A DNA stretch of 64,000 bases from JAEUIV01 sp033763795 (lineage in GTDB: Bacteria; Planctomycetota; Phycisphaerae; Phycisphaerales; UBA1924): contig JANRJV010000055.1 of assembly GCA_033763795.1 (NCBI GenBank), positions 1-64,000 on the forward strand, given 5' to 3'. Positions 24,229 to 32,533 of the stretch are shown in pieces. How positions within the stretch are numbered: the first letter of the stretch is position 1; every line of letters begins with the position of its first letter. The position numbers and the translations under genes are program-made. The notes beneath the pieces are model-generated. The model was not told where the DNA came from and made no database searches. It was given only the letters and a program-made list of their open reading frames with translations.

Positions 24229-27200
24229 TCAGTCGCAGTTGGCGAGCCAGGCGCCCAGGGTGGTGCTGATGTCGGAGAAGTTGATGAAGCCGTCGCAGTT
24301 GGAGTCGCCGACGGAGGTGCCGTTGGGGTTGGCGGGCTGGAGGAAGTTGGCGAGGGTAGCGCTGATGTCGGCGAAGTCGACGTCGGCGGCGGCGTTGCCG
24401 CTGGTGGTCTTGGTGGCGTTGCCGACGCAGCAAACGGGGGCGGCGGGGAAGCAGATGTCGAGGTCGGCCTGGGTGACGGCGCCGTCGCCGTTGACGTCGC
24501 CCTGAGCGTGGCCGAAGGCGTTGGGGTTGGCGATGCCGGCCTCGATGATGGCGCGGTCGTTGGTGTCGATGACGCGGTCGAGGTTGACGTCGCAGGGGTA
24601 GAGGACGCCGCCGACGTTGGTCATGGGCGAGCCGAGGTAGACGTTGACGAGCTTGACGATGTCGTTCTGGTCGATGGCGAGGTCGCCGTCCATGTCGGCG
24701 GAGAGGTTGCCGACGATCTCGTTGCGGGAGTTGACGGCGAACTGGGACTCGGTGAGAGCCTCGAGCTTGGCGGCGTTGACTTCGGCGAGGTTGGCGAGGT
24801 TGGGGTTCAGGGTGCCCCAGAACCAGTTGAGCTGGCCGTCGGTGACGTTGGGGTTGCGGCGGAACTGGGCGTAGACGTAGTCGATGTCAGTGGAGTTGAC
24901 GACGCCGTCGTGGCCGATGGGCTGGAAGTTGATGGTGAAGTTGCCCGAGCCGGCGACGTCGCCGGCGGAGTCGCCGGCGGCGTAGGTCTTGCCGGAGGCG
25001 AGGGTGGTGCCGAAGAAGTTGTTGCTGGCGCCGCCGGTGACGGTGCTCCAGGCGGTGTCGACGCGGGCGAAGCCTTCCATGCGGTTGAGGCGGCCGGTGG
25101 CGGGATCGAGGGCGAGGCCGTCGGCCCAGTAGCGGACGTCGGAGGTGTCGTTCACGAAAGCGAGCGCGGAGTTGTTCCAGATGCGGCCGAAGTTGCCGTC
25201 GGCGTTGAAGTCACCGAGGAGCTCGATGATGGCGTCGGAGCCCGGGGCGCCGGCGATGGAGCCGGAGCCGGCGGGGGCGACCCAGTTGGTGGGCGAGGGG
25301 TTGTTGAAGCTGGCGCGATCGGCGGGGCGGTTGATGCGGTCGTTGTAGGCGCGGACGAGCTCGAGAGCGTCGTTCCAGTTGCGGACGCCGTTGCCGTCGA
25401 AGTCGCCGGCGACGCGGTTGCGGTTGCCGATGGCGGTGTTGTCGTAGGCGATGGTGGCGCCGCTCTGGCGGAAGAAGACGCGGAAGTCGTCGACGCCGGC
25501 GGGGTCGGCGCCGTTGGTGTCGGAGTACTGCTGGGTGCCAGTGAGGGTCTGACGGGTCGAGGTGCGGCCGTTGAGGGTGACGGTTCCGAAGGTGTCGTAG
25601 GCGGGGTTGGCGAGGGTGTTGAGGCCGCCGATGACGGAGACGAGAGCGTCGATCGGGGTGGCGGCGACCATGTTGCAGGGGTTGGTGCGATCCTGAACGA
25701 AGCGGCGGCTGCCGTTGATGATCAGGGTCTGGGCGAGGAACTCGCCGGGGGAGAAGGCGTTGGGGTCGGGGCCGAGGGTGATGAAGGCTTCGGTGGAGCG
25801 GGTGATGTTGTTGATGTAAGCGGCGGCCTGGGGGTTGCGGAGGGCGGGGTAGGTGTTGGCGGGGTCGGTGCCGACGATGTCGGCGCCGGTGGTGTCATCG
25901 TTGAGGGAGGAGCGGGGGTCGCCGATGGTGGCGAGGATGCCGGGGCCGCCGATGTTGTAGCCGTCGTAGCGGTTGGCGAGGGGGACGTGGGTGTAGGGGG
26001 AGGTGCGGTCGGTGTCGATGGAGACGTAGCCCAGGACGTTCTCGATGCTGGGTCGGGCGGCGGTGGTGCGACCTTCGAGGTCGTTGATGACGCCCATGAC
26101 TTCGAGGCGGCCGGCGGTGAGCCAGCTGGAGGCGACGCCGCGCTCGGCGCCGGAGTAGGTGATGGCGAGTCGGGAGTTGCGGGCGGTGGCCTCAACGCCC
26201 GAGGAGCCGCCCTTGTTGCCGGGGATGAAGAGGGGACCGGCGAGCTGCTCGTTGGCGGCGGTGGAGAGGCCGCCGATGGCCTCACCGACGCCGTGGGAGG
26301 GGTCGACGCAGAAGGAGTTGACGTAGGCGTTGTGGGTGCCCGAGCCGGTGTCACGGGTGACCTGGACGAGGTTCTCGCCGGTCTCGGTGCGGCCGGTGGT
26401 CAGCATGTGGCGCTGGGTGGTGTAGGTGATGGTGCGGTAGCCGGTGCCGAGGTTGGTGATGGCGGCGACGGGGGTGTAGGCGAAGTCGGTGTCGAAGACG
26501 GTGAGGTTGTTGGGGGTGACGCTGGGGTTGAAGAAGTTGACGCCCGGAGGGGCGAAGGCGAGCTTGAAGCCGAAGGGGTTTCCGGCGGGGTCGATGAAGG
26601 TAGCGCCGGACTTGGTGGTGTTGAGGCGGGGGTTGGTGCCGTAGCCGTCCTCGAGGGGGACGTCGTCGAAGTTGACGGTGGCGCCGGCGGCCTGGAGAGC
26701 CCAGGCGGAGGGGACGTCGAGGGGGGCGACGTCGGCGCGGAAGCCGCCGGCGGCGTCACCGGTGGTGCGGGGGGTAGCGGAGTAGGTGGCCTTGCCGACG
26801 GGGTTGGTGCCGTCGCAGTAGGTGAGGACGGGCATGCCGCCGGGGTTGTTGGCGTTGAACTGGGCGGAGGCGGTGCCGCCGGGCTGGCCGTTGACGGTGA
26901 ACTGCTGGGAGTTCACGTAGCCGATCTGCATGACGTCGGAGGAGAGGCCGTTGGGGGGGGAGTTCTGGACGGTGGTGGCGCCGGAGGGGTCGCCGATGTC
27001 GTTGCCGACGGCGCATCCGGGGCCGAAGTCCAGGAGTTCCTGGAAGCCGTTGACGGAGCCGACGACGCGGTACTGGACGACCCACCAGAGGGTGGCGTCG
27101 TAGGGGTTGGCGGGGAGGACGCCGGCGAGGTTATCGATCTGGCCGGGGACGATGCGGGTGTCGCCGTCGACGTCGAGGAAGTCGTTGGTGGAGGCGGGGG

Positions 27201-27393
27201 CCTTGATGAAGTTCTCCATCAGGGTGGCGCCGGTGACGTTGATGACGAAGGGACGGGCGGGGTCGGAGCCCGCGCCGTAGATCGAGGGATCCACGGCGGG
27301 GACGACGGTGGCGGCATCCTCGGCGGCGGCGACGCTGATAGCGCTGCCGACGAGCCCGAGGGCGATCATGCTGAGAAGGGCCTTCCGATCCAT
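24229..27393 (-). CDS. Large secreted protein: PstS-like binding domain plus dockerin-type repeats
   Basis: This 1054-residue protein starts with a signal peptide (MDRKALLSMIALGLVGSAIS, cut near AAA-E). The first half has patterns of phosphate-binding-protein (PBP-like) domains: VINVTGATLMENFIKAP, VVGSVNGFQ, VTRDTGSGTHNAY, and GGSSGVEATARNSRLAI. The second half carries several calcium-binding dockerin/EF-hand loops (DFDGNGVRNWNDAL, DMDGDLAIDQND, DVNLDRVIDTND, DVNGDGAVTQADL). The last 70 residues form a paired-dockerin cassette beginning CCVGNATKTT and ending LANCD, shared with the protein at 32534. AAGGAGAG lies ahead of the ATG. It is probably exported or on the cell surface; the ligand is unknown. 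Confidence 0.72.
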   Translation of the reverse strand: MDRKALLSMIALGLVGSAISVAAAEDAATVVPAVDPSIYGAGSDPARPFVINVTGATLMENFIKAPASTNDFLDVDGDTRIVPGQIDNLAGVLPANPYDATLWWVVQYRVVGSVNGFQELLDFGPGCAVGNDIGDPSGATTVQNSPPNGLSSDVMQIGYVNSQQFTVNGQPGGTASAQFNANNPGGMPVLTYCDGTNPVGKATYSATPRTTGDAAGGFRADVAPLDVPSAWALQAAGATVNFDDVPLEDGYGTNPRLNTTKSGATFIDPAGNPFGFKLAFAPPGVNFFNPSVTPNNLTVFDTDFAYTPVAAITNLGTGYRTITYTTQRHMLTTGRTETGENLVQVTRDTGSGTHNAYVNSFCVDPSHGVGEAIGGLSTAANEQLAGPLFIPGNKGGSSGVEATARNSRLAITYSGAERGVASSWLTAGRLEVMGVINDLEGRTTAARPSIENVLGYVSIDTDRTSPYTHVPLANRYDGYNIGGPGILATIGDPRSSLNDDTTGADIVGTDPANTYPALRNPQAAAYINNITRSTEAFITLGPDPNAFSPGEFLAQTLIINGSRRFVQDRTNPCNMVAATPIDALVSVIGGLNTLANPAYDTFGTVTLNGRTSTRQTLTGTQQYSDTNGADPAGVDDFRVFFRQSGATIAYDNTAIGNRNRVAGDFDGNGVRNWNDALELVRAYNDRINRPADRASFNNPSPTNWVAPAGSGSIAGAPGSDAIIELLGDFNADGNFGRIWNNSALAFVNDTSDVRYWADGLALDPATGRLNRMEGFARVDTAWSTVTGGASNNFFGTTLASGKTYAAGDSAGDVAGSGNFTINFQPIGHDGVVNSTDIDYVYAQFRRNPNVTDGQLNWFWGTLNPNLANLAEVNAAKLEALTESQFAVNSRNEIVGNLSADMDGDLAIDQNDIVKLVNVYLGSPMTNVGGVLYPCDVNLDRVIDTNDRAIIEAGIANPNAFGHAQGDVNGDGAVTQADLDICFPAAPVCCVGNATKTTSGNAAADVDFADISATLANFLQPANPNGTSVGDSNCDGFINFSDISTTLGAWLANCD

Positions 27394-27667
27394 GAGATCT
27401 CTCTCCTTCTGCGTACGGGTGAAGAACGCGAACCACTGCGGACAGCGCCAAGGCCACGCGGCCTGACGCGGGTGCTCTCCTCTGGGGGCGGCGAGGGTTC
27501 AGCCTCGCGTGTGCCCGCGTGCGGGCCCCCTGGGGCGGGGCGTCTGGTGCGCGCGGTGATCGCGCACCCGGTTGACGCGGCCTCTCTGAGCCGCGGAATC
27601 TGCGTTGTGCTCGCGCCTACGGATCGACGTCCGGCCCTTCCTGGCCGGCGATTCCCACGAGAAGCGA

Positions 27668-28699
27668 TCAGTTGCCGTTGTTGGGCAGGCGCTCGTCCAT
27701 GATCTGTGTGCTGCCTCCGGTGAGGCTGTAGATGCGGTCACCCCAGAGGCGCTTGGTGATGGTGTCCTGGATGGTGAGTCGTTCGCCGTGACCGTCGGCG
27801 AAGACGAAGTTTGCGGACTCTCCGGGGTGATGGCGTCCGATGGCGTTCATCGGGGTGTATTCGTTGACGATTTCGGAGTCACCGAGGTCGCCGCGCTTCT
27901 TGATCTGGTTGAGGTTGGGGTACTTGAAGGAGCGGGCGAGGGTTCGGATGGGCTCGTTGTAGATGTCGCGGCCGGAGGAGGCGCCGACGAAGGGGTCGAC
28001 GGGGCGGTGCGACTTGGAGAGCGAGGTGCTGGTGGCGAACTCGTTTCCTGCGAACACGGAGCGCCAGTTGTTCACTTCGGCGAACTCGGTGGCGAGGATG
28101 GTGGTGGCGGCTCCGGCGACGGTGGCGGCGTTGACGAGCTGGGTCTTGCGTCCCGAGGCGACGGCGAACTTGTTGCGGGGCATGAGGGCGCCGTTGGCGG
28201 TGAAGGCGCAGCGGCGGGCCTGGCGGTCCTCGGGGAGGTTGTTGGGGGTGGAGTTTCCGGTGGCGTCTTCCTGGCCGGGCTCCCAGTCTTCGGGGCGGGG
28301 GCCGGGGTTGGTGCGGGGCGCGCCGCCGTTGAGCACGGTGGGGCACTCGAAGGCTTCGTCGGCGAGGCCGGTGTCGCCCTTGAAGAGGGCGTACGACCAG
28401 TGGACGTAGCCGTTTTCCTCGTTGGGGTGGCTCTCGACCTGGTCTTCGAGCTTCCAGTTGGTTCCGGTCTTGGTGTTGGCGTAGACGTAGGCGGGCGGAT
28501 AGAGCTCGTTTTCTGCGGTGTAGGTGACCATGCCCTGTCCGACGGTGCGGAGATTGGCGAGGCACTGGGTCATGCGGGCGGACTCACGCGCCTTGCCGAG
28601 GGCGGGGAGAAGAATGCCGATGAGGATCGCGATGATCGCGACCACGACGAGAAGCTCGATGAGAGTGAAGCCTGAACGGCGCGGACTCTTCTGCTGCAT
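27668..28699 (-). CDS. Type II/IV pseudopilin-like protein with prepilin N-terminus (DUF1559/H-X9-DG type)
   Basis: This 343-residue protein has the type III/IV prepilin cleavage site in SGFTLIELLVVVAIIAILIG (cut after G, then methylated F, conserved E at +5). A hydrophobic helix and a globular pilin-like body follow. Near the C-terminus HHPGESANFVFADGH gives the histidine-spacer-DG signature found in large planctomycete paralogue families. GGAGAG lies 4 bp before the ATG. No secretion machinery lies near it. It probably assembles into a pseudopilus or sits in the inner membrane. The gene is independent, 270 bp upstream of the PstS-like gene. Confidence 0.9.
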   Translation of the reverse strand: MQQKSPRRSGFTLIELLVVVAIIAILIGILLPALGKARESARMTQCLANLRTVGQGMVTYTAENELYPPAYVYANTKTGTNWKLEDQVESHPNEENGYVHWSYALFKGDTGLADEAFECPTVLNGGAPRTNPGPRPEDWEPGQEDATGNSTPNNLPEDRQARRCAFTANGALMPRNKFAVASGRKTQLVNAATVAGAATTILATEFAEVNNWRSVFAGNEFATSTSLSKSHRPVDPFVGASSGRDIYNEPIRTLARSFKYPNLNQIKKRGDLGDSEIVNEYTPMNAIGRHHPGESANFVFADGHGERLTIQDTITKRLWGDRIYSLTGGSTQIMDERLPNNGN

Positions 28700-29215
28700 C
28701 TGACTCTCCGGGAGAAGGAGACAGCCCCACAGTCATCGCCGAGCGTCGGCAACGATCCGTGAAGCAGAGTAAAGCCTGAATGTAAAGGATTTGTGGTGGA
28801 TGCGCTAATTTGGGACGAGCATGCGCAATCCTGACCGAACGGTGCGGGGGCTTTGGGCCCGGTTCGCGCCCGGCCGGAATCCTCTGACGGTGCGGCGGTT
28901 TGGCCGCGGGAGGTGGCGGGACGGCGGATCCGCTGAGGCCGGTCGCGTGGGGGGAGAGTATATCAGATTGAGGTGGGGAGGATCGCGATCGGCCGCGGGA
29001 GCGCTGGAAGCGGGGTCGTTTGGCGGAAGGGTTCGTTTGCGATGGGGCGAGTTGGTGAGCGGGGTGATCTGGGGGAGCGCGGGGGGGGAGGGGTTGGCGC
29101 GGGCGGTGGTGCGTCTCTCGGGGGGTTGGGCGGTATCGCCTAGGATGGGGACCTTGCGCGGCCGGCGTGTCAGAGTATGGATGGGCCGGGCGGCGCGAGC
29201 GACGAGGAACGATTG
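28700..29215. other. Divergent intergenic region, pseudopilin / ExbB
   Basis: This 516-base region between divergent genes should hold both promoters. The stretch 28740-28810 is clearly more AT-rich (for example GTAAAGCCTGAATGTAAAGG) and is the likeliest promoter zone for the minus-strand pseudopilin gene. I see no RNA gene or terminator. Confidence 0.4.
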
Positions 29216-30049
29216 ATGGCAAGCAGCCCGGCGTCGGTCGGTTTTCATTCCCTGCTGGTGGCGCAGGCGCCCGCCGGGGCGGTGGCGACCGAGGGGAAGA
29301 CGATCATCGACTACATCCAGGACGGGGGGGTGCTGTCGTATGTGCTGATCGGCCTGTCGATGGTGGCGGTGGCGCTGATCGTTCGCAACCTGATCATTCT
29401 GCGGGGGTCGCGGGTGGCGCCTCCCTGGGTGTTCGATCAACTGGAGAAGTTCGCGCGTTCGGGGGACGTTGCGGGGGCGCTGGAGTATTGCCGGAAGCGC
29501 GAGAACGAGTGCATGCTGACGGCGGTGGTGGGCGACGGCCTGCAGCGGGCGTCGAACTCGCCGCTGGGGCTGTTCGAGCTTCGGCAGGGGATGGAAGAGA
29601 CGGGGCGGCATGAGCTGGACAACCTGCACCGCTCGAACGACGGGATCGGGATCATCGCGGCGGTCGGGCCGATGATTGGCCTGCTGGGGACGGTGATCGG
29701 CATGATCGGCGCGTTCGGGGCGATCAGCGCTCTGCAGGGGGCGGCGCGGTCGAGCGAGCTGGCGCGGTTCATGTCGATGGCGCTGGTGAATACTGCGGAG
29801 GGGCTGATCGTGGCGATCCCTTGCACGATCGCGTTCGCGCTGTTCAGGCGGCGTATCGACACGCTGGGTGGCCAGGTGGCGCAGGACGCGGAGGACATCG
29901 CGCGGCTGTACCTGGCGACGGTGGCGGCGCCGGGCAGCGAGGCTCCGGGCGCGGCGCGGGGCGCGGTGCGGCCTGGCGTGAGCGGCGCGGCGGGCGGGAC
30001 GGGGGCTCCGGCGGGCGCGGGCCCGATGGCGCAGGCGGCGCGGGCATGA
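29216..30049 (+). CDS. exbB: MotA/TolQ/ExbB-family proton channel protein
   Basis: This is the inner-membrane motor subunit that uses proton flow to energise outer-membrane or envelope processes. The 277-residue protein has three membrane segments: VLSYVLIGLSMVAVALIV near residue 40, GIIAAVGPMIGLLGTVIGMIG near 145, and ALVNTAEGLIVAIPCTIAF near 190. The family signature GLLGTVIGMI is in the second. A glycine/alanine-rich tail follows. I chose ATG 29216 because GAGGAA lies 9 bp upstream; an in-frame ATG at 29177 lacks a site. It overlaps the ExbD gene by 4 bases (ATGA). Whether it is ExbB or TolQ cannot be decided. Confidence 0.9.
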   Translation: MASSPASVGFHSLLVAQAPAGAVATEGKTIIDYIQDGGVLSYVLIGLSMVAVALIVRNLIILRGSRVAPPWVFDQLEKFARSGDVAGALEYCRKRENECMLTAVVGDGLQRASNSPLGLFELRQGMEETGRHELDNLHRSNDGIGIIAAVGPMIGLLGTVIGMIGAFGAISALQGAARSSELARFMSMALVNTAEGLIVAIPCTIAFALFRRRIDTLGGQVAQDAEDIARLYLATVAAPGSEAPGAARGAVRPGVSGAAGGTGAPAGAGPMAQAARA

Positions 30050-30498
30050 GCGGCGGCGGGTTCGGCGAGGGCGACGCGTCGTTCGATCTGACGCCCATGA
30101 TCGACGTGATGCTGCTGCTGATCGTGTTCTTCATGATGAGCTCGCAGTTTTCGAGGAGCGAGCAGCTCTCGCTGGAACTTCCCAGGGAGCGTGGCGACCG
30201 CGCGCTGGACGAGACGAGGCCGGCGGAGGTGATCCTGGACATGACGCGGGACGGGGCGCTGCACGTGCGGGGCGATGCGGTGTCGTACGAGGAGTTGGCG
30301 GAGGTTCTGGGTGCGGGGCGTGCGTCCGGCACGGTGGCGCCGATCGTGGTGGTTCGGGCCGACCGGGCGGCGCGGGCGGAGCATCTGAACCGGCTGGCGC
30401 TGGAGCTTTCGAAGCTGGGGATCGCGTCGTGGAAGCTGGGGACGGTTCCCGAGGGTTCGGCGCCGGCGGGTGGAGCGACCGGGGGGGACGGGCGTTGA
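30046..30498 (+). CDS. exbD: ExbD/TolR-family biopolymer transport protein (first copy)
   Basis: This 150-residue protein has the ExbD/TolR layout: a short cytoplasmic N-terminus, one membrane helix (LTPMIDVMLLLIVFFMM, including the essential proton-carrying aspartate in MIDVM), and a periplasmic domain ending in the VRADRAARAEHLNRL helix region. It binds the ExbB-type channel. Its start overlaps exbB by 4 bases, and its stop overlaps the second ExbD-like gene, giving a three-gene coupled operon. Confidence 0.92.
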   Translation: MSGGGFGEGDASFDLTPMIDVMLLLIVFFMMSSQFSRSEQLSLELPRERGDRALDETRPAEVILDMTRDGALHVRGDAVSYEELAEVLGAGRASGTVAPIVVVRADRAARAEHLNRLALELSKLGIASWKLGTVPEGSAPAGGATGGDGR

Positions 30499-30989
30499 AC
30501 TTCAGTCGTCGCTTCGGCTCGTCTTCGCGGCTGGACCCGAGTCACATCCGGCTGCCGTTGATCGCGCTGATCGACGTGATCCTGTTCATTCTGGTGTACT
30601 TCATCTTCGCGGGGACGATCGACGCGGAAGAGGCGGAGCTTGACACGGCGATCCGGACGGAGCGTCGCGCGGCGCCCTCGGCGGCGGACCTGGACGTGCA
30701 GTTCATCTTTGTGGAGATGGAGGCGGGGCGGCCGCAGTTCCGGGTGGGAGCGCGTCGGCTGACGACGCGTGATGAGCTGTCGGCGGTGCTGCGCGAGCTG
30801 CCGACGGGCGCGGGGGCGGTGCTGCGTGTGTCGGACGATGTTCCGATCGCGGCGGCGGCGGCGGCGGCGCAGGCGTGCAAGGACGCGGGGTTTGTGAAGG
30901 TGAGCTGGGTGCCGACGTCCGGCGTTCCGGAGTCGGAGCGCGGTTCCGGGCCGGCGGTCGACCTTGAAGAGGGCGCGGCGGAGCGTTGA
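30495..30989 (+). CDS. Second ExbD/TolR-like protein
   Basis: The protein has 164 residues from a TTG start at 30495 whose TTGA overlaps the previous stop. It has one membrane helix (IALIDVILFILVYFIFAG) with the family's conserved aspartate in ALIDVIL, then a periplasmic domain of ExbD type (DLDVQFIFVEMEAGRP, then AVLRVSDDVPIAAAAAAAQA). It is a diverged paralogue of the gene just before it; ExbD partners in one motor can be of two kinds. A second TTG or GTG further in would remove the cytoplasmic part, so TTG 30495 is preferred. Confidence 0.85.
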   Translation: MNFSRRFGSSSRLDPSHIRLPLIALIDVILFILVYFIFAGTIDAEEAELDTAIRTERRAAPSAADLDVQFIFVEMEAGRPQFRVGARRLTTRDELSAVLRELPTGAGAVLRVSDDVPIAAAAAAAQACKDAGFVKVSWVPTSGVPESERGSGPAVDLEEGAAER

Positions 30990-31086
30990 GGCGCGGGGCG
31001 GCGCGTCGGGGCGCGTGGGGGCTTTGTGGTGCGCGCGGGAGAGTTGTCGCGCGGGGCGTGGCGCGCGGAGGGGTTGTGCGCGGGGT

Positions 31087-31674
31087 TCAGGGAGAGGCGG
31101 GGGTGTCGGACCTGTAGAGGAGCGTGACGCCCTCGGTGTTGTAGGTGGCGTCGAGGGTGACGCCGGCGGTGTAACGCGCGTCGAGGATGTAGACGGTGGG
31201 GGTGCGCTTGGGGCGGAGTCGGCCCGAGCTGGAGGTGTAGAGGTCGGTGTAGGCCCAGAGGGTCGCCATGACTTTGTCGGAGTCGCGGAGGGTGACCCAG
31301 CCATTGTTGACGATGACGGCGTGGAGGACTCCGGGGCCTTCGATGATGGGGACGATGGCGGGTGCGCCGGCGGCGCGTGGGGGCAGGCCGACGATCGACC
31401 AGGGTGCGGCGGGGTCGGTGGCGCGGATGTCGACGACGGGCATGCGGTCGGGAGGCGTGATCCAGTGGGCGCCGTTGCCGACGGCTTCGGGCTCCGGCTC
31501 GCGGACTGCGGGGGGCGCCGGAGCCTGCGCCTGAGCTGGGGGAGAGTCGCTTGCGTGAGCGGGGGCGGGGGCGGTCGCGGCGTGCGGGTCGCGCGTGTTG
31601 CGGGAGGAGGCGCAGCCGACGAGAGAGACGGCGAGCAAGCCGAGGGTTGCGCGAGCGGCGCGAGCGATGTTCAT
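31087..31674 (-). CDS. Predicted lipoprotein of unknown function
   Basis: The 195-residue protein has a lipoprotein signal: positive MNIARAARA, hydrophobic TLGLLAVSL and lipobox LVGC near residue 21. A proline/alanine-rich linker (about residues 30-65) leads into a globular domain with DRMPVVDIRATDPA, VNNGWVTLRDSDKVMATLW and TPTVYILDARYTAG. I do not recognise the domain. It is convergent to the ExbD gene and alone in its direction until the tRNA genes. Confidence 0.75.
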   Translation of the reverse strand: MNIARAARATLGLLAVSLVGCASSRNTRDPHAATAPAPAHASDSPPAQAQAPAPPAVREPEPEAVGNGAHWITPPDRMPVVDIRATDPAAPWSIVGLPPRAAGAPAIVPIIEGPGVLHAVIVNNGWVTLRDSDKVMATLWAYTDLYTSSSGRLRPKRTPTVYILDARYTAGVTLDATYNTEGVTLLYRSDTPASP

Positions 31675-31883
31675 GTGAGGGCCTCCACGTCCGAGGGGGC
31701 ATTATGCCAGCTTCACGTGGGGCGTGCGGGGGAGGGGAGGGGGAGGCGGCGGAGCTGGAATCGTGGAAGAGCGCGAGCCGCGGGGGTCGTGCGGCGGAGG
31801 GGCGCTGAGCCCGGGGCGAGCTGATGCGAGGAACTTGGGAGCGGAGGGGCGGGGAATCAGGGGCGGGGAATGAGGGCAGGGAA

Positions 31884-31966
31884 TGGGCGCGGGAGGATTC
31901 GAACCTCCGAAGGCGTTAGCCATCAGATTTACAGTCTGACCCGTTTGGCCACTTCGGTACACGCCC
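31884..31966 (-). tRNA. tRNA-Tyr (anticodon GTA)
   Basis: The minus strand folds with acceptor GGGCGTG/CGCGCCC, anticodon stem TCAGA/TCTGA around loop CTGTAAA (GTA), a long class II variable arm, and T-arm GAGGTTCGAATCCTC. At 83 bases it is the expected size for tRNA-Tyr. Confidence 0.95.
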
Positions 31967-32109
31967 GTGGCGGCGGATGCATGTGTGGTGCATCCGCGGG
32001 GGGAGGAGTATAGCGGGGATTGTGCGGGCGGGGGGCCTGCGGGGCGCGGAGGGCGCGGGCGCGGCGAGTCAGAGACGGTGGATGGAGGGGGGTAGGCGGT
32101 AGGAGCGAA

Positions 32110-32181
32110 AGCCGCCGGCGGGACTTGAACCCGCAACCTCGAGATTACAAATCACGTGCTCTGCCATTGAGCTACAGCGGC
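32110..32181 (-). tRNA. tRNA-Thr (anticodon TGT)
   Basis: The minus strand gives acceptor GCCGCTG/CGGCGGC, D-arm TAGCTCAATGGCAGAGC, anticodon loop TTTGTAA (TGT) and T-arm GCGGGTTCAAGTCCCGC. The anticodon stem CGTGA/TCTCG has one T-T mismatch. It lies between the Val and Tyr genes, in the same direction. Confidence 0.93.
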
Positions 32182-32268
32182 CTGGCGGGTTGTCCGCGCC
32201 TCGGCGGGCGTGGAGCCGCGCTGCCCGATGGGGAGTTCGCGGGGGGCGCGAACGCGTGCGAGCAGGAA

Positions 32269-32342
32269 TGGGCGATAGTGGGCTCGAACCACTGACCTCA
32301 TCGATGTCAACGATGCGCGCTAGCCAACTGCGCCAATCGCCC
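32269..32342 (-). tRNA. tRNA-Val (anticodon GAC)
   Basis: The minus strand folds with acceptor GGGCGAT/ATCGCCC, anticodon stem CATCG/CGATG around loop TTGACAT (GAC), and T-arm AGTGGTTCGAGCCCACT. It is the first of three tRNA genes in one direction (Val, Thr, Tyr), possibly one transcript. Confidence 0.95.
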
Positions 32343-32452
32343 TTTGAGCGGAGAAGTATAGCCGAAGGACGGTGGCCGTCCAAGGCGTGGAGGGGTGGAA
32401 GCGGTGGGGGCGGTGCGGCGTGCGTGGGGGCGGAGGCCGGGCTGTGCGGTGC

Positions 32453-32489
32453 AAAAAAGAAAGCGCCGCGGAGGGTTGCTCCGCGGCGC
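32453..32489 (-). terminator. Terminator of the giant secreted protein gene at 32534
   Basis: Read on the minus strand, an 11-bp perfect stem (GCGCCGCGGAG / CTCCGCGGCGC) with a 5-base loop is followed by TTTCTTTTTT. It lies about 45 bp after the stop codon. Confidence 0.85.
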
Positions 32490-32533
32490 GAGAGTGCTAG
32501 ACGATCTTCAGTGGGACGAGGCCCGCTGAAGGC

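Noticed and set aside
24169..27702. Very long plus-strand frame opposite the PstS-like protein
   Set aside because: It is almost only Val, Gly, Ala, Asp and Glu, the composition of an antisense shadow in GC-rich DNA. The minus strand has the signal peptide, EF-hand motifs, ribosome site and terminator.
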